From assembly GCF_008801475.1 (NCBI RefSeq), contig NZ_VZPP01000011.1:124001-188000 (forward strand): a DNA stretch of 64,000 nt, written 5' to 3'. The position numbers and the translations under genes were made by a program. This DNA comes from Pseudomonas moorei (GTDB lineage: Bacteria; Pseudomonadota; Gammaproteobacteria; Pseudomonadales; Pseudomonadaceae). Shown here piece by piece: positions 24,719 through 32,631 of the stretch (its first letter is position 1; each line of letters starts with the position of its first letter). The notes under the pieces are model-generated. The model searched no databases. It saw only the letters and a list, made by a program, of their open reading frames with translations, and had not been told where the DNA came from.

Positions 24719-25198
24719 TCAATTCTTGAGCAGCAAGGCGCCTTCGATCGGCACGTAGCGGCTGGCCGCGCGGATCAGCGAGTTGGCGGTCAGGCCCGGC
24801 ACGCCGTAGGCCACCGCCTGCACGCCGTGCTTGCTGATGATGCGTTCGAGCAGCATGTCGAAATCACCGTCGCCGGAGGCCAGCACCACTTCGTCGACAT
24901 GGTCGGCGGCGTCCATGATGTCGAGGGTGATGCCCACGTCCCAGTCGCCCTTGGCCGAGCCGTCGCTGCGCTGGATGAAGGGCTTGAGCTTCACGGTGAA
25001 CCCGAGATTGCGCAGGATCTGCTGGAACTGCTGCTGTTTGCTGTCGCCACGATCGATGGCGTAGGCGTAGGCCTCGACAATCTGCCCCTGTTTGCTGATT
25101 TCAGCCCACAGCGCGGCGTAATTGAAGTGACAACCGTAAGCCTGACGAACGGTGTAGTAGAGGTTCTGGACATCGGCGAACACTGCGATTTTTTTCAC
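24719..25198 (-). CDS. NYN-domain protein (LabA/DUF88-like putative RNase)
   Basis: PIN-like NYN domain protein of 159 residues. Acidic active-site candidates are D9 (VFADVQNLYY), the aspartates in GDWDVGITLDIMD, and VVLASGDGDFDMLLE, matching the LabA/DUF88 layout. It starts with GTG after AAGGGGA. It probably cleaves RNA, as suggested for NYN proteins, but no substrate is known. The exonuclease gene follows at 22 bp, so the pair may work together in nucleic acid turnover. Confidence 0.88.
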   Translation of the reverse strand: MKKIAVFADVQNLYYTVRQAYGCHFNYAALWAEISKQGQIVEAYAYAIDRGDSKQQQFQQILRNLGFTVKLKPFIQRSDGSAKGDWDVGITLDIMDAADHVDEVVLASGDGDFDMLLERIISKHGVQAVAYGVPGLTANSLIRAASRYVPIEGALLLKN

Positions 25199-25354
25199 CG
25201 CACATCCCCTTGGGCGCAGGCAGGATCAGGCACCAGGCCCGAAAAGTCGCCCAGTATGCCAGCCTGAAGGAGTGTTCCGCGAATAATCGGCCCGAGGCAC
25301 CCGGGCACCCCGGACGAATGGCACCTGCGGAATGGGCAACGCCGGGGAGTGACA

Positions 25355-25384
25355 CCCGTGGCGAGCGTGCTTGCTCGCCACGGG
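25355..25384. repeat. Single REP-like palindrome
   Basis: CCCGTGGCGAGC ... GCTCGCCACGGG around a short loop, just after the DUF2076 stop codon; may act as its terminator. The remaining gap (25199-25354) shows nothing else. Confidence 0.7.
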
Positions 25385-25402
25385 TCAGCGGCTACAGAAG
25401 GG

Positions 25403-26188
25403 TCAGACGAAAGAGTCGTCGTCGCCGCCAAAGAACGAGGAGCTGTCATCGCTGTAGTCGGCGTCGGCAAAGCCGCCCCGGTCGTTGCCGTAGGAATCGT
25501 TACCGGCCATGCGCTGATCGTCGCCCCAGCCATTGTTGCCCTGGTCGTTGACCTGGGCCGGCACTTCCTTGATGACTTCGACGATTTCTTGCGGCTGCTG
25601 ATTGTGATGGAACAGGCTGCTGATGCCTTCTGCCAGCATTACGCCACCCGCCACGCCCGCTGCGGTTTTCAGCGCGCCACCGAGGAAACTGCTACCGGCC
25701 GCTGCTGGAGCCTGTTGCTGCGGTGCATAGCCCTGCTGTGGATAGTTCTGTGGCGGGGCACCGTAGTTTTGCTGCGGCGGTTGGCCACCGAACGACGAAC
25801 GGCCAGGCTCACGCCAGCCGCCACCGCTCGATACCGGTGCGCTTTGGCTCGGCGCCGGCTGCGGCTCGCGGGAGCTGCCACCAAAGATGCTCGACAGGAA
25901 GCCGCCACTGGTCGGCGCCGGCGCCGCTGTCTGTGCCTTGGCCTGTTGCAGTTCGGCCTGCAATTGCTGGACTTGTGCCGTCAATTGCTTGTTCTGCTCG
26001 TCGAGGCTCTTGATTGCCGCCTCTTGCACCAGAATCGCCTGGGTCATGAAGTAGCCAGCTGCGGGTTGGCGAGTCAGGTGTTCCTTGATCCGCGCCTCGG
26101 CCAGGGCGTCGCGCGGAGCTGAGTTCGTTTCGGCCTGTTGCAGCCGGGAAAACAGTCCATCGATCAGGGTTTGTTCTTCGCTGTTCAT
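25403..26188 (-). CDS. DUF2076 domain-containing protein
   Basis: Protein of 261 residues, built as an N-terminal helical part (about 1-90, EEQTLIDGLFSRLQQAE and a coiled-coil LDEQNKQLTAQVQQLQAELQQ), a Pro/Gln/Gly-rich low-complexity centre, one hydrophobic stretch (SSFLGGALKTAAGVAGGVMLAEGISSLF) and an acidic Asp/Ser-rich tail ending DDSSSFFGGDDDSFV. The layout is that of the DUF2076 family, described as periplasmic ligand-binding sensor-like in some databases but with no firm function. No signal peptide is seen. It is transcribed alone. Confidence 0.85.
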   Translation of the reverse strand: MNSEEQTLIDGLFSRLQQAETNSAPRDALAEARIKEHLTRQPAAGYFMTQAILVQEAAIKSLDEQNKQLTAQVQQLQAELQQAKAQTAAPAPTSGGFLSSIFGGSSREPQPAPSQSAPVSSGGGWREPGRSSFGGQPPQQNYGAPPQNYPQQGYAPQQQAPAAAGSSFLGGALKTAAGVAGGVMLAEGISSLFHHNQQPQEIVEVIKEVPAQVNDQGNNGWGDDQRMAGNDSYGNDRGGFADADYSDDSSSFFGGDDDSFV

Positions 26189-26366
26189 GGCGACCTCTTA
26201 GATTGCCGGGAAAATCGTTGCCTGTATCCACAGAGGATAAGGTGCTCGACCTTAATGGAGGCTGAAACAAGTTGTTTCAATGACCTTTACCGAACGTTTA
26301 CGTTTGTGCCCTTGTGCACATCATCGGTTAAAGTGGGCCACTGCTTTCAACCTGCGATACCGACTG

Positions 26367-27041
26367 ATGAATCCGTTCGATGTACTGCGTGACTCCCTGT
26401 ATTTCTTCAAACGCAATCTGGGCCAGATTGTGCAACTGTGCCTGCCGCTGGTGATCATCGAGGCCCTGCTGCAACAAGTGGTCGACCGTTCCACCGAGCC
26501 GGACAGTTTTCCCGGCGTGAGCGTGATCGTCGGTTTGCTGGTCTATCCGCTGTACACCGCCGCGCTGATTCTGTTTCTCGATGCCCGCAGCCGGGGGGAA
26601 TCGCCCCGTAACCGCGATCTGCTGGCAAGGTCCGCCTACCTGTGGCCGCGCTTTGCCTTGCTGACCGCCCTCAATACCGTGCTGATTCTGCTCGGCCTGT
26701 CCCTGTATTTCCTGCCCGGCATTTACCTGATGGTGACCCTGGCCTTCGGCGAGTACCTGCTGGTGCTGCGTGGCCTGGCCCCGCTGGCGGCGATGAAGGA
26801 AAGCCTGCGCCTGACACGCGGTCATTTCATACGCATCCTGGTGTGCATTCTGTGCGTGATGGGGCCGTTGTGGGTGCTCAAGGGCGCGACGCTGGCGGTG
26901 TATCCCGACCCGCAGAACCCGGCGATCTCGCTGTTGATCGACAGCGCCCACAGCTTCCTGCAACTGTTTACCAGCGTGGTGTTGTTCCGCCTGTTCATGC
27001 TGATCGGCGATGCACCGGAAAAAATCGAGGGGCCACGCTGA
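26367..27041 (+). CDS. YciC-like membrane protein
   Basis: Inner-membrane protein of 224 residues with about five to six hydrophobic segments (for example IVQLCLPLVIIEALL, VIVGLLVYPLYTAALILFL, LTALNTVLILLGLSLYFLPG). The YciC/UPF0259-like start MNPFDVLRDSLYFFKRNLGQI and the segment YLLVLRGLAPLAAMKESLRLTRGH support the family. No ribosome-binding site is obvious before the ATG. Function is not known. The EEP hydrolase gene follows after 67 bp on the same strand. Confidence 0.8.
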   Translation: MNPFDVLRDSLYFFKRNLGQIVQLCLPLVIIEALLQQVVDRSTEPDSFPGVSVIVGLLVYPLYTAALILFLDARSRGESPRNRDLLARSAYLWPRFALLTALNTVLILLGLSLYFLPGIYLMVTLAFGEYLLVLRGLAPLAAMKESLRLTRGHFIRILVCILCVMGPLWVLKGATLAVYPDPQNPAISLLIDSAHSFLQLFTSVVLFRLFMLIGDAPEKIEGPR

Positions 27042-27108
27042 CCTTGGGCGACGGTTCGTCACTCGGGTATGCTCGGGATCAATTTTCGTAACACTGATAA
27101 GCCGAGCC

Positions 27109-28188
27109 ATGACCCGACCACTGCGCTACGCCCTGCTGGGATTGTTGATCGTGACCGGCCTGGCAGGCGCGATGGTCTACAGCCTGACCTGGCGCCCCGA
27201 CGCCAGGGAAGTGCTGCCGGTCAGTTGCAGTACTCAGGCCCCCCTCCTGGCACCTGGCCAGGCATTGAAGGTGATGACCTGGAACGTCCAGTACCTGGCG
27301 GGCAAGCGCTACGTGTTCTGGAATGACCAGGCGGCCGGCACCGACGAAGCCCCCACCGCCGACGACATGGCCTTCAGCCTCGATGAAGTGGCGCGGGTGA
27401 TTCGCGACGAGCAACCGGACGTGGTGTTGTTGCAGGAACTCGATGACGGCGCCAAGGCCAGCGATTACCAGAATCAGCTCAAACTCTTGCAGGAACGGGT
27501 CGCCGATCTCTATCCGTGCAGTGCCCACGCATTCGACTGGAAAGCCGATTTCATCCCTGACCCGCACATCTTCGGCAGCGTTGGCCGGCAATTGGCGACC
27601 TTGAGTCGTTATGAGATCGAACACGCCGAGCGCCTGCAACTGCCGGTGTCACAGGTCAACCTGATCAGCCGTCAGTTCAAACCGAAAGACGCGTTGCTGC
27701 TCACCTATCTGCCGTTGAGCGACGGCGGCCAGATGGCGATCCTCAACACCCATCTGGACCGTGCGACCCAACCCGATGACACCCTGCAAACGCAAATCTC
27801 GGCCGTGACCAAGGTCCTCGACAAATTCGAAAGCCGTGGCACGCCCTGGCTGATCGGTGGCGATTTCAACCTCCTGCCGCTGGGCCAATACCAGCGCCTG
27901 CCCAGCGAGCAACGCACGCCCTATTCCGCCGACAGCGCCTTGCATGTGCTGTGGGACAAATACCCGATGATCCCCACCAACAACGAGGCCAGTGGCATCG
28001 ACCGGGCGCGCTGGCTGACGCACTACCCGAACGATCCGGGCGTGAGCGGCCCGGACCGGACGGTCGACTACCTGTTCTACAGCCCGCGCATCAAACGGGT
28101 TGAAGCGAGGGTGCGACAGGACGATACGTTGCGCATCTCCGATCACTTGCCGGTGATCGCCCGGTTCCTGTTGCCGGCGGCGCCGTAG
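27109..28188 (+). CDS. Endonuclease/exonuclease/phosphatase-family hydrolase
   Basis: EEP-fold metal-dependent hydrolase of 359 residues anchored by an N-terminal hydrophobic segment (about 7-27, ALLGLLIVTGLAGAMVYSL). Active-site motifs are VMTWNVQYL (Asn), VVLLQELDD (Glu), NTHLD, IGGDFNLLP (Asp/Asn) and ISDHLPVIARF (Asp-His), so the set is complete. The catalytic domain should face the periplasm. Substrate could be a phosphodiester in lipid or nucleic acid; it cannot be named. Confidence 0.87.
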   Translation: MTRPLRYALLGLLIVTGLAGAMVYSLTWRPDAREVLPVSCSTQAPLLAPGQALKVMTWNVQYLAGKRYVFWNDQAAGTDEAPTADDMAFSLDEVARVIRDEQPDVVLLQELDDGAKASDYQNQLKLLQERVADLYPCSAHAFDWKADFIPDPHIFGSVGRQLATLSRYEIEHAERLQLPVSQVNLISRQFKPKDALLLTYLPLSDGGQMAILNTHLDRATQPDDTLQTQISAVTKVLDKFESRGTPWLIGGDFNLLPLGQYQRLPSEQRTPYSADSALHVLWDKYPMIPTNNEASGIDRARWLTHYPNDPGVSGPDRTVDYLFYSPRIKRVEARVRQDDTLRISDHLPVIARFLLPAAP

Positions 28189-28215
28189 CGCCTACAGAGG
28201 GGGTGCATTACAGGC

Positions 28216-29052
28216 TCAATGCACCTCTTCCAGATCGTCATGCAGCAAGCCGAAAATCTTGCGTTTCATGTCGATGAACGAGTGCTCCATGACCATGTCC
28301 AGCGTGCGTGGGCGCTCGATCGGCACGTCGAGAATCTGCTTGATCCGCCCCGGCCGCGCGCCCATCACATAGACCCGGTCACCGAGCAGAATCGCTTCGT
28401 CGATGTCATGGGTGACGAACAACACGGTCTTCTTGCTGTTGCCCCAGACCCGCAACAACAGCTGCTGCATTTGCAGGCGCGTCTGGCTGTCGAGGGCGCC
28501 GAAGGGTTCGTCCATCAGCAGGATCTGCGGGTCGTTGGCCAGCGCGCGGGCGATCGCCACGCGCTGCATCATGCCGCCGGAGAGCTGCTTGGCGTAGTTG
28601 TCGGCGAAGTTGCTCAAGCCGACTTCGTTGACGTAGTAGTCGACAATGTCCTTGCGTTGCGCCGCCGACATGCCACGGCGCTTGAGACCGAACTCGACGT
28701 TCTGGCGCACGGTCAGCCACGGGAACAGCGTGTAGCTCTGGAACACCATGCCGCGATCCGCACCCGGCCCCTGCACTTGCTGGCCTCCCACATAAATCTC
28801 GCCCGACGTGGGTTCGTTCAGGCCGGCGGTGAGGTACAGCAGGCTCGACTTGCCGCACCCCGAAGGGCCGACCAGCACGGCGAATTGCTGATCCGGCACT
28901 TCGAACGAGACCTGCTCCAACGCGGTAAACGTGCCGCCATCGGGCTTTTTGTAACGCAGGCTGACCTTGTCCACTTGCAGTCGTGGCGCGGCCTGCACCG
29001 CGGTGGCCTGGGAGTTGGCGAATCGATGATTGGCAGCGGTTACTGAGCCCAT
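28216..29052 (-). CDS. ABC transporter ATP-binding protein (TauB/SsuB/NrtD type)
   Basis: ATPase of an importer, 278 residues. Walker A is GPSGCGKS at 62-69, the Q-loop lies in MVFQSYTLFPWL, the signature LSGGM in KQLSGGMMQRVAIARAL, and Walker B ILLMDEPFGALD, followed by VLFVTHDIDEAI. The ATG at 29052 lies 13 bp inside the permease gene, so translation is coupled. A much longer frame continues rightward but only as a shifted reading of the permease gene. It forms an operon with the permease and binding protein. Confidence 0.93.
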   Translation of the reverse strand: MGSVTAANHRFANSQATAVQAAPRLQVDKVSLRYKKPDGGTFTALEQVSFEVPDQQFAVLVGPSGCGKSSLLYLTAGLNEPTSGEIYVGGQQVQGPGADRGMVFQSYTLFPWLTVRQNVEFGLKRRGMSAAQRKDIVDYYVNEVGLSNFADNYAKQLSGGMMQRVAIARALANDPQILLMDEPFGALDSQTRLQMQQLLLRVWGNSKKTVLFVTHDIDEAILLGDRVYVMGARPGRIKQILDVPIERPRTLDMVMEHSFIDMKRKIFGLLHDDLEEVH

Positions 29053-29843
29053 GCGGTGATCCTCAGACGAAGGAAACGGAACAGTTGATCGGTAGCGAGG
29101 CCCAGCAGGCCGATGATGGCGATGGCCAGGAAAATCACATCCACCTGAAAGCCGCGCATGGCTTTGAGGCTCAGGTAGCCCAGGCCACTGGAGGCCGCGA
29201 CCAGTTCGGCGACGACCAGGTAAGTCCAGGCCCAGCCCATGGTCACGCGCAGGGTGTCGAGCACGCCCGGCAATGACGCCGGAGCAATGACATGCAGCAC
29301 CGCGTCGCGGCGGTTCGAGCCAAGGGTGTAGGAGGCGTTGATCAGGTCCTTGGAGATGCCCTTGGACACGTCCGCGATCATTACCAGTTGCTGGAAGAAC
29401 ACGCCGAAGATGATCACCGACACCCGCTGCTCCAGACCGATGCCGATCCACAGAATGAACAGCGGCACGAAGGACGTGACCGGCAGGTAGCGGATGAAGT
29501 TGACCATCGGCTCGAGGAACGCCTGGACGATGCGGAAGCTGCCCATCAGCAACCCCAGCGGCACGGCGACCAGGGACGAGACAATAAAACCGACCATCAC
29601 CACTTCGACGCTGGCCCATACGTGCTGGCCGAGGGTGCCGTCGCGACTCAGGCGCACGGCGGCCTCGACCACGGCGCCGGGTGTCGGCAGGAACATGCCC
29701 GGCACCACGCCACCGTAAGACAACCCGGCCCAGAGGCCGACCAACAAGACCCAGGCCAGGCCGCTCGCACTCCAGATCACCGACACCGGCAAACCGGTCT
29801 TGGGCGTGATGCAGCGGCTCAGCCATGAATTGCGCTTGAACAT
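29040..29843 (-). CDS. ABC transporter permease (TauC/SsuC type)
   Basis: Inner-membrane permease of 267 residues with about six membrane segments. The EAA-type loop appears as YTLGSNRRDAVLHVIAPASLPGVLDTLRVTMG, where it docks with the ATPase. Early FVPLFILWIGIGLEQRVSVIIFG is characteristic of the taurine/sulfonate/nitrate permease group. It starts 9 bp after the binding-protein stop codon. Confidence 0.93.
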   Translation of the reverse strand: MFKRNSWLSRCITPKTGLPVSVIWSASGLAWVLLVGLWAGLSYGGVVPGMFLPTPGAVVEAAVRLSRDGTLGQHVWASVEVVMVGFIVSSLVAVPLGLLMGSFRIVQAFLEPMVNFIRYLPVTSFVPLFILWIGIGLEQRVSVIIFGVFFQQLVMIADVSKGISKDLINASYTLGSNRRDAVLHVIAPASLPGVLDTLRVTMGWAWTYLVVAELVAASSGLGYLSLKAMRGFQVDVIFLAIAIIGLLGLATDQLFRFLRLRITAWAQ

Positions 29844-29852
29844 GCAAACCTC

Positions 29853-30839
29853 CTAGAGCGGGCTGACGAAACGGTTGTCGATCAGGTCGTCATTGCTGAC
29901 GTTGTACGGCTTGCCCTGCAACTCGCTGGCGGTCTCGTTGGCCAGTTTGATCAACGGTTCGCTGTCACCCGGCTTGCCCGGTGAGCCGAGCAGTTGTTCG
30001 CTCATGGCCTGATCGTAGAAACGCACGCCTTTGGCGGCCGCGGCCAGTTCCTTCGGATCGGCCAGATAGCCGCCGACGCCCTTGGCCATGATTTTGTAGG
30101 CTTGCTCCGGGTGGTCCTTGGTGTACTGCACCGCCTTGTACAGGCCGGCCACCAGGGCCTTGACGTCTTGCGGTTGTTTTTCGATGACGGTGCAGTTGAG
30201 TGCCACCACGTCGACGATCACCCCCGGCGTGCTGCTGCTGTCGATCAGCACCTTGCCCTGTTGCTTGTCGCGGACCATCGACAGGTGCGGCTCCCAGGTC
30301 ACCGCGGCGGGCACGCGACCGGCGATGAACGCGGTGGCGGCGTCGTCAGCCGTCATGTTCTGCACGGTGATGTCGCTCATGCTCATGCCGTGTTTTTTCA
30401 GCAAGTAAGACAACCAGAACTGCGAGGTCGACCCTTCGTTGACCGCCACGGCCTTGCCCTTGAGTTCCTGCAGGCTCTTGACGTCCTTGCCCACCAGCAC
30501 GCCGTCGCCGCCATGGCTGTCATCCAGCGCGGCCACCGCCTTGAAGCAAAACTGCGGGCGGTATTTCAGCACTTCGTCGATGGTCGAGGCCGAGCCCGAC
30601 AACTCGCCCGACGCTTGCGCCGCCATGTACATCGAAGCTTCTTCGACGACAGGCAGTTCCACGGTCAAACCGTTTTCCTTGAAGTAGCCCAGGTCCTGGG
30701 CGAGGTAGAGGGTGCCGTAGCCGACCCAGGTGGTGTGACCGATGGACAGGGTGCCGGCCTGGGCGCTGGTGGCGACCGTCGCGGCGATGGCGGTGACCGC
30801 CAGTGGATAAGTAACGCGGGTAAGCAAGGACTTGATCAT
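29853..30839 (-). CDS. ABC transporter periplasmic substrate-binding protein (NMT1/TauA-like)
   Basis: Periplasmic binding protein of 328 residues with a signal peptide of about 28 residues ending near ATSAQAG. The mature start TLSIGHTTWVGYGTLYLAQDLGYFKENGL is the NMT1/TauA-like signature; NEGSTSQFWLSYLL and VTWEPHLSMV are further family segments. The ATG follows GGGAG. The ligand cannot be read. Its partners in the locus (aminotransferase, aldehyde dehydrogenase, LysR) point to a primary amine or amino acid rather than a sulfonate. It heads the transporter operon, 127 bp from the shared promoter module. Confidence 0.9.
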   Translation of the reverse strand: MIKSLLTRVTYPLAVTAIAATVATSAQAGTLSIGHTTWVGYGTLYLAQDLGYFKENGLTVELPVVEEASMYMAAQASGELSGSASTIDEVLKYRPQFCFKAVAALDDSHGGDGVLVGKDVKSLQELKGKAVAVNEGSTSQFWLSYLLKKHGMSMSDITVQNMTADDAATAFIAGRVPAAVTWEPHLSMVRDKQQGKVLIDSSSTPGVIVDVVALNCTVIEKQPQDVKALVAGLYKAVQYTKDHPEQAYKIMAKGVGGYLADPKELAAAAKGVRFYDQAMSEQLLGSPGKPGDSEPLIKLANETASELQGKPYNVSNDDLIDNRFVSPL

Positions 30840-30965
30840 GGAGCACTCCCAAAGCTGTTGATTTAGTTTTGATGGGCAGTACGGCCAGCGGCCCCGGATA
30901 TCAGCTGCCACCGGCGGTCTCTGATGGACCTTGGGTTGGGCAGCATGGGGCTGACTGGCGAAGTC

Positions 30966-31037
30966 GATGTTGGCCCAAGGCAGGGCTTAGGAAAATGAGG
31001 AAATATGTCGATGGGAACGATGAAAAAACTGGGTAGC
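30966..31037 (-). promoter_or_regulatory. Shared 72-bp upstream module, transporter-operon copy
   Basis: Without gaps, 54 of 72 positions match the copy before the aldehyde dehydrogenase gene (34156-34227). The first 21 bases are identical (they begin GCTACCCAGTTTTTTC, read leftward from 31037). Further shared blocks are GACAT, TTTTCCT and TGGGCCA-CATC. It is a likely promoter-plus-operator unit recognised by the same regulator. Confidence 0.65.
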
Positions 31038-31120
31038 GTGCGCGGTAAAAGGGCGGACTTGGCGGGGATGCACAGGGTGGGGGCAAAAAAGGAAAGGTGT
31101 GTGTTGAATGGGCAAAAACA

Positions 31121-31214
31121 ATCGCGAGCAGGCTCGCTCCCACAGGGGTTAGATGTCGACACCATTACCGGGTTCGACACAATCTCACTGTGGGAGCGAG
31201 CCTGCCCGCGATAA
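31121..31214. repeat. REPIN between the aminotransferase gene and the transporter promoter
   Basis: ATCGCGAGCAGGCTCGCTCC ... GGAGCGAGCCTGCCCGCGAT. The right arm has CCCGC where the left has the TCGC form, so the two REPs are of slightly different subtype. The rest of the 400-bp gap before the aminotransferase stop holds only the promoter module. Confidence 0.85.
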
Positions 31215-31238
31215 GGTCCGCAGGACCTTCAGACGGTG

Positions 31239-32609
31239 TCAGAGCCGACCATATTCCTGCGCCGTACGATCGACCGCTTTCAGGGTCTTGCCCACCAGCT
31301 CGTCAATCTCTTCACGGCTGGCAATCAACGCCGGCGCCATGATCATCCGCCCCAGCGTCGAACGAATGATCACCCCTTCTTCAAAGCCAATCGTGCGGCA
31401 GCGCCAGGCGATGTCGTTTTCGTTGGCAAAGCGTTTACGGCTGGTTTTGTCTTCGGCCAGTTGCAGTGCCGCCACCATGCCCGTGCCCTGGATATCGCCC
31501 ACCAGCGGGTGATTGCCGAACACCTCGCGCAGGCACTGTTGCAGGTACGGGCCGATGTCGTCCTTGACCCGCGTCACTACCCCTTCATCACGCAATGCCT
31601 TGAGGTTGGCGATCGCCACCGCCGCCGCTACCGGGTGCCCGGAATAGGTCAGGCCGTGGGCGAACACACCGCCCTGCTCCACCAGCACCTGGGCCATTTT
31701 TTTCGACAGCACCAGACCACCCATCGGGATGTAGCCCGAGGTCAGGCCCTTGGCGATGGACAAGGTGTCGGGCTCAAAACCGAAGTACTCGTGGGCGAAC
31801 CATTCGCCGGTACGACCGAAGCCGCCAATCACTTCGTCGGCGCACAGCAGCACGTCGTACTTGCGGCAGATGCGCTGGATTTCCGGCCAGTAGCTTTCCG
31901 GCGGGAAGATCATGCCGCCCGCGCCCTGGAACGGTTCGGCGATGAAGCCGGCCACCTTGTCCGCTCCCAGTTCGAGAATCTTCGCTTCCAGCTGCTGCGC
32001 TGCACGCAGGCCGAATTCGGCCGGCGTCAGGTTGCCCTCGTGGGCGAAGAAGTACGGTTCGTCGATGTGCTCGATGTCGGGGATCATGCCGCCCATTTCG
32101 TGCATGAATTTCATGCCACCGAGCGCCGTCGCGGCCAGGGTCGAACCGTGGTAGCCGTTCCAGCGGCCGATCATGATTTTCTTCTCGGGCTTGCCGAGCA
32201 CTTGCCAGTAACGGCGCACGGTACGGATCAACACCTCGTTGGCTTCGGAGCCGGAGTTGGTGTAGATCGCGTGGCTGTAGTGACCCGGCAACAGGCTGAA
32301 CAACAGCTCGGAAAGCTCGATCACCTGCGGGTGGGTCGTGTGGAAAAACATGTTGTAGTACGGCAGCTGTTCCAGCTGCTGGCTCGCCGCCAACGCCAGG
32401 TCCTTGCGCCCGTAACCGAGGTTGGTGCACCACAGCCCGGACATGCCGTCGAGGTAACGCCGACCGTCGTTGTCCCACAGGTGCAGGCGCTCACCACGGA
32501 CCATCACCCGCGGCCCTTCGTCGTTGAGTGCCTTTTGATCGACGAACGCGTGGATGTGGTGCGCGGCGTCGGCTGCCTGGTAGTCGCGGGTTTCACGTGG
32601 GGTGGTCAT
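31239..32609 (-). CDS. Class III PLP aminotransferase, omega-amino acid/putrescine:pyruvate type (SpuC-like)
   Basis: PLP enzyme of 456 residues that moves an amino group from a primary amine to a keto acid. The Schiff-base lysine is K287 (SIAKGLTSGYIPMGG), the PLP-phosphate contact is TNSGSEAN at 118-125, and DEVIGGFGRTG holds the PLP Asp. Stretches GLWCTNLGYGRKDL and RWNGYHGSTLA closely follow the SpuC putrescine-pyruvate aminotransferase of P. aeruginosa as I remember it. It follows the aldehyde dehydrogenase by 22 bp in one operon. The amine it uses is unproven. Confidence 0.88.
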   Translation of the reverse strand: MTTPRETRDYQAADAAHHIHAFVDQKALNDEGPRVMVRGERLHLWDNDGRRYLDGMSGLWCTNLGYGRKDLALAASQQLEQLPYYNMFFHTTHPQVIELSELLFSLLPGHYSHAIYTNSGSEANEVLIRTVRRYWQVLGKPEKKIMIGRWNGYHGSTLAATALGGMKFMHEMGGMIPDIEHIDEPYFFAHEGNLTPAEFGLRAAQQLEAKILELGADKVAGFIAEPFQGAGGMIFPPESYWPEIQRICRKYDVLLCADEVIGGFGRTGEWFAHEYFGFEPDTLSIAKGLTSGYIPMGGLVLSKKMAQVLVEQGGVFAHGLTYSGHPVAAAVAIANLKALRDEGVVTRVKDDIGPYLQQCLREVFGNHPLVGDIQGTGMVAALQLAEDKTSRKRFANENDIAWRCRTIGFEEGVIIRSTLGRMIMAPALIASREEIDELVGKTLKAVDRTAQEYGRL

Positions 32610-32631
32610 CGCCAGTTCTCCGTTTTTGTTA

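Noticed and set aside
28216..29847. 543-codon frame suggesting a permease-ATPase fusion
   Set aside because: Its N-terminal half is a shifted reading of the permease gene, which has its own complete frame; the ATPase has a proper ATG at 29052.
30966..31037. Sigma-54 promoter in the shared module
   Set aside because: GG and GC elements are not at the required 10-bp spacing in both copies.
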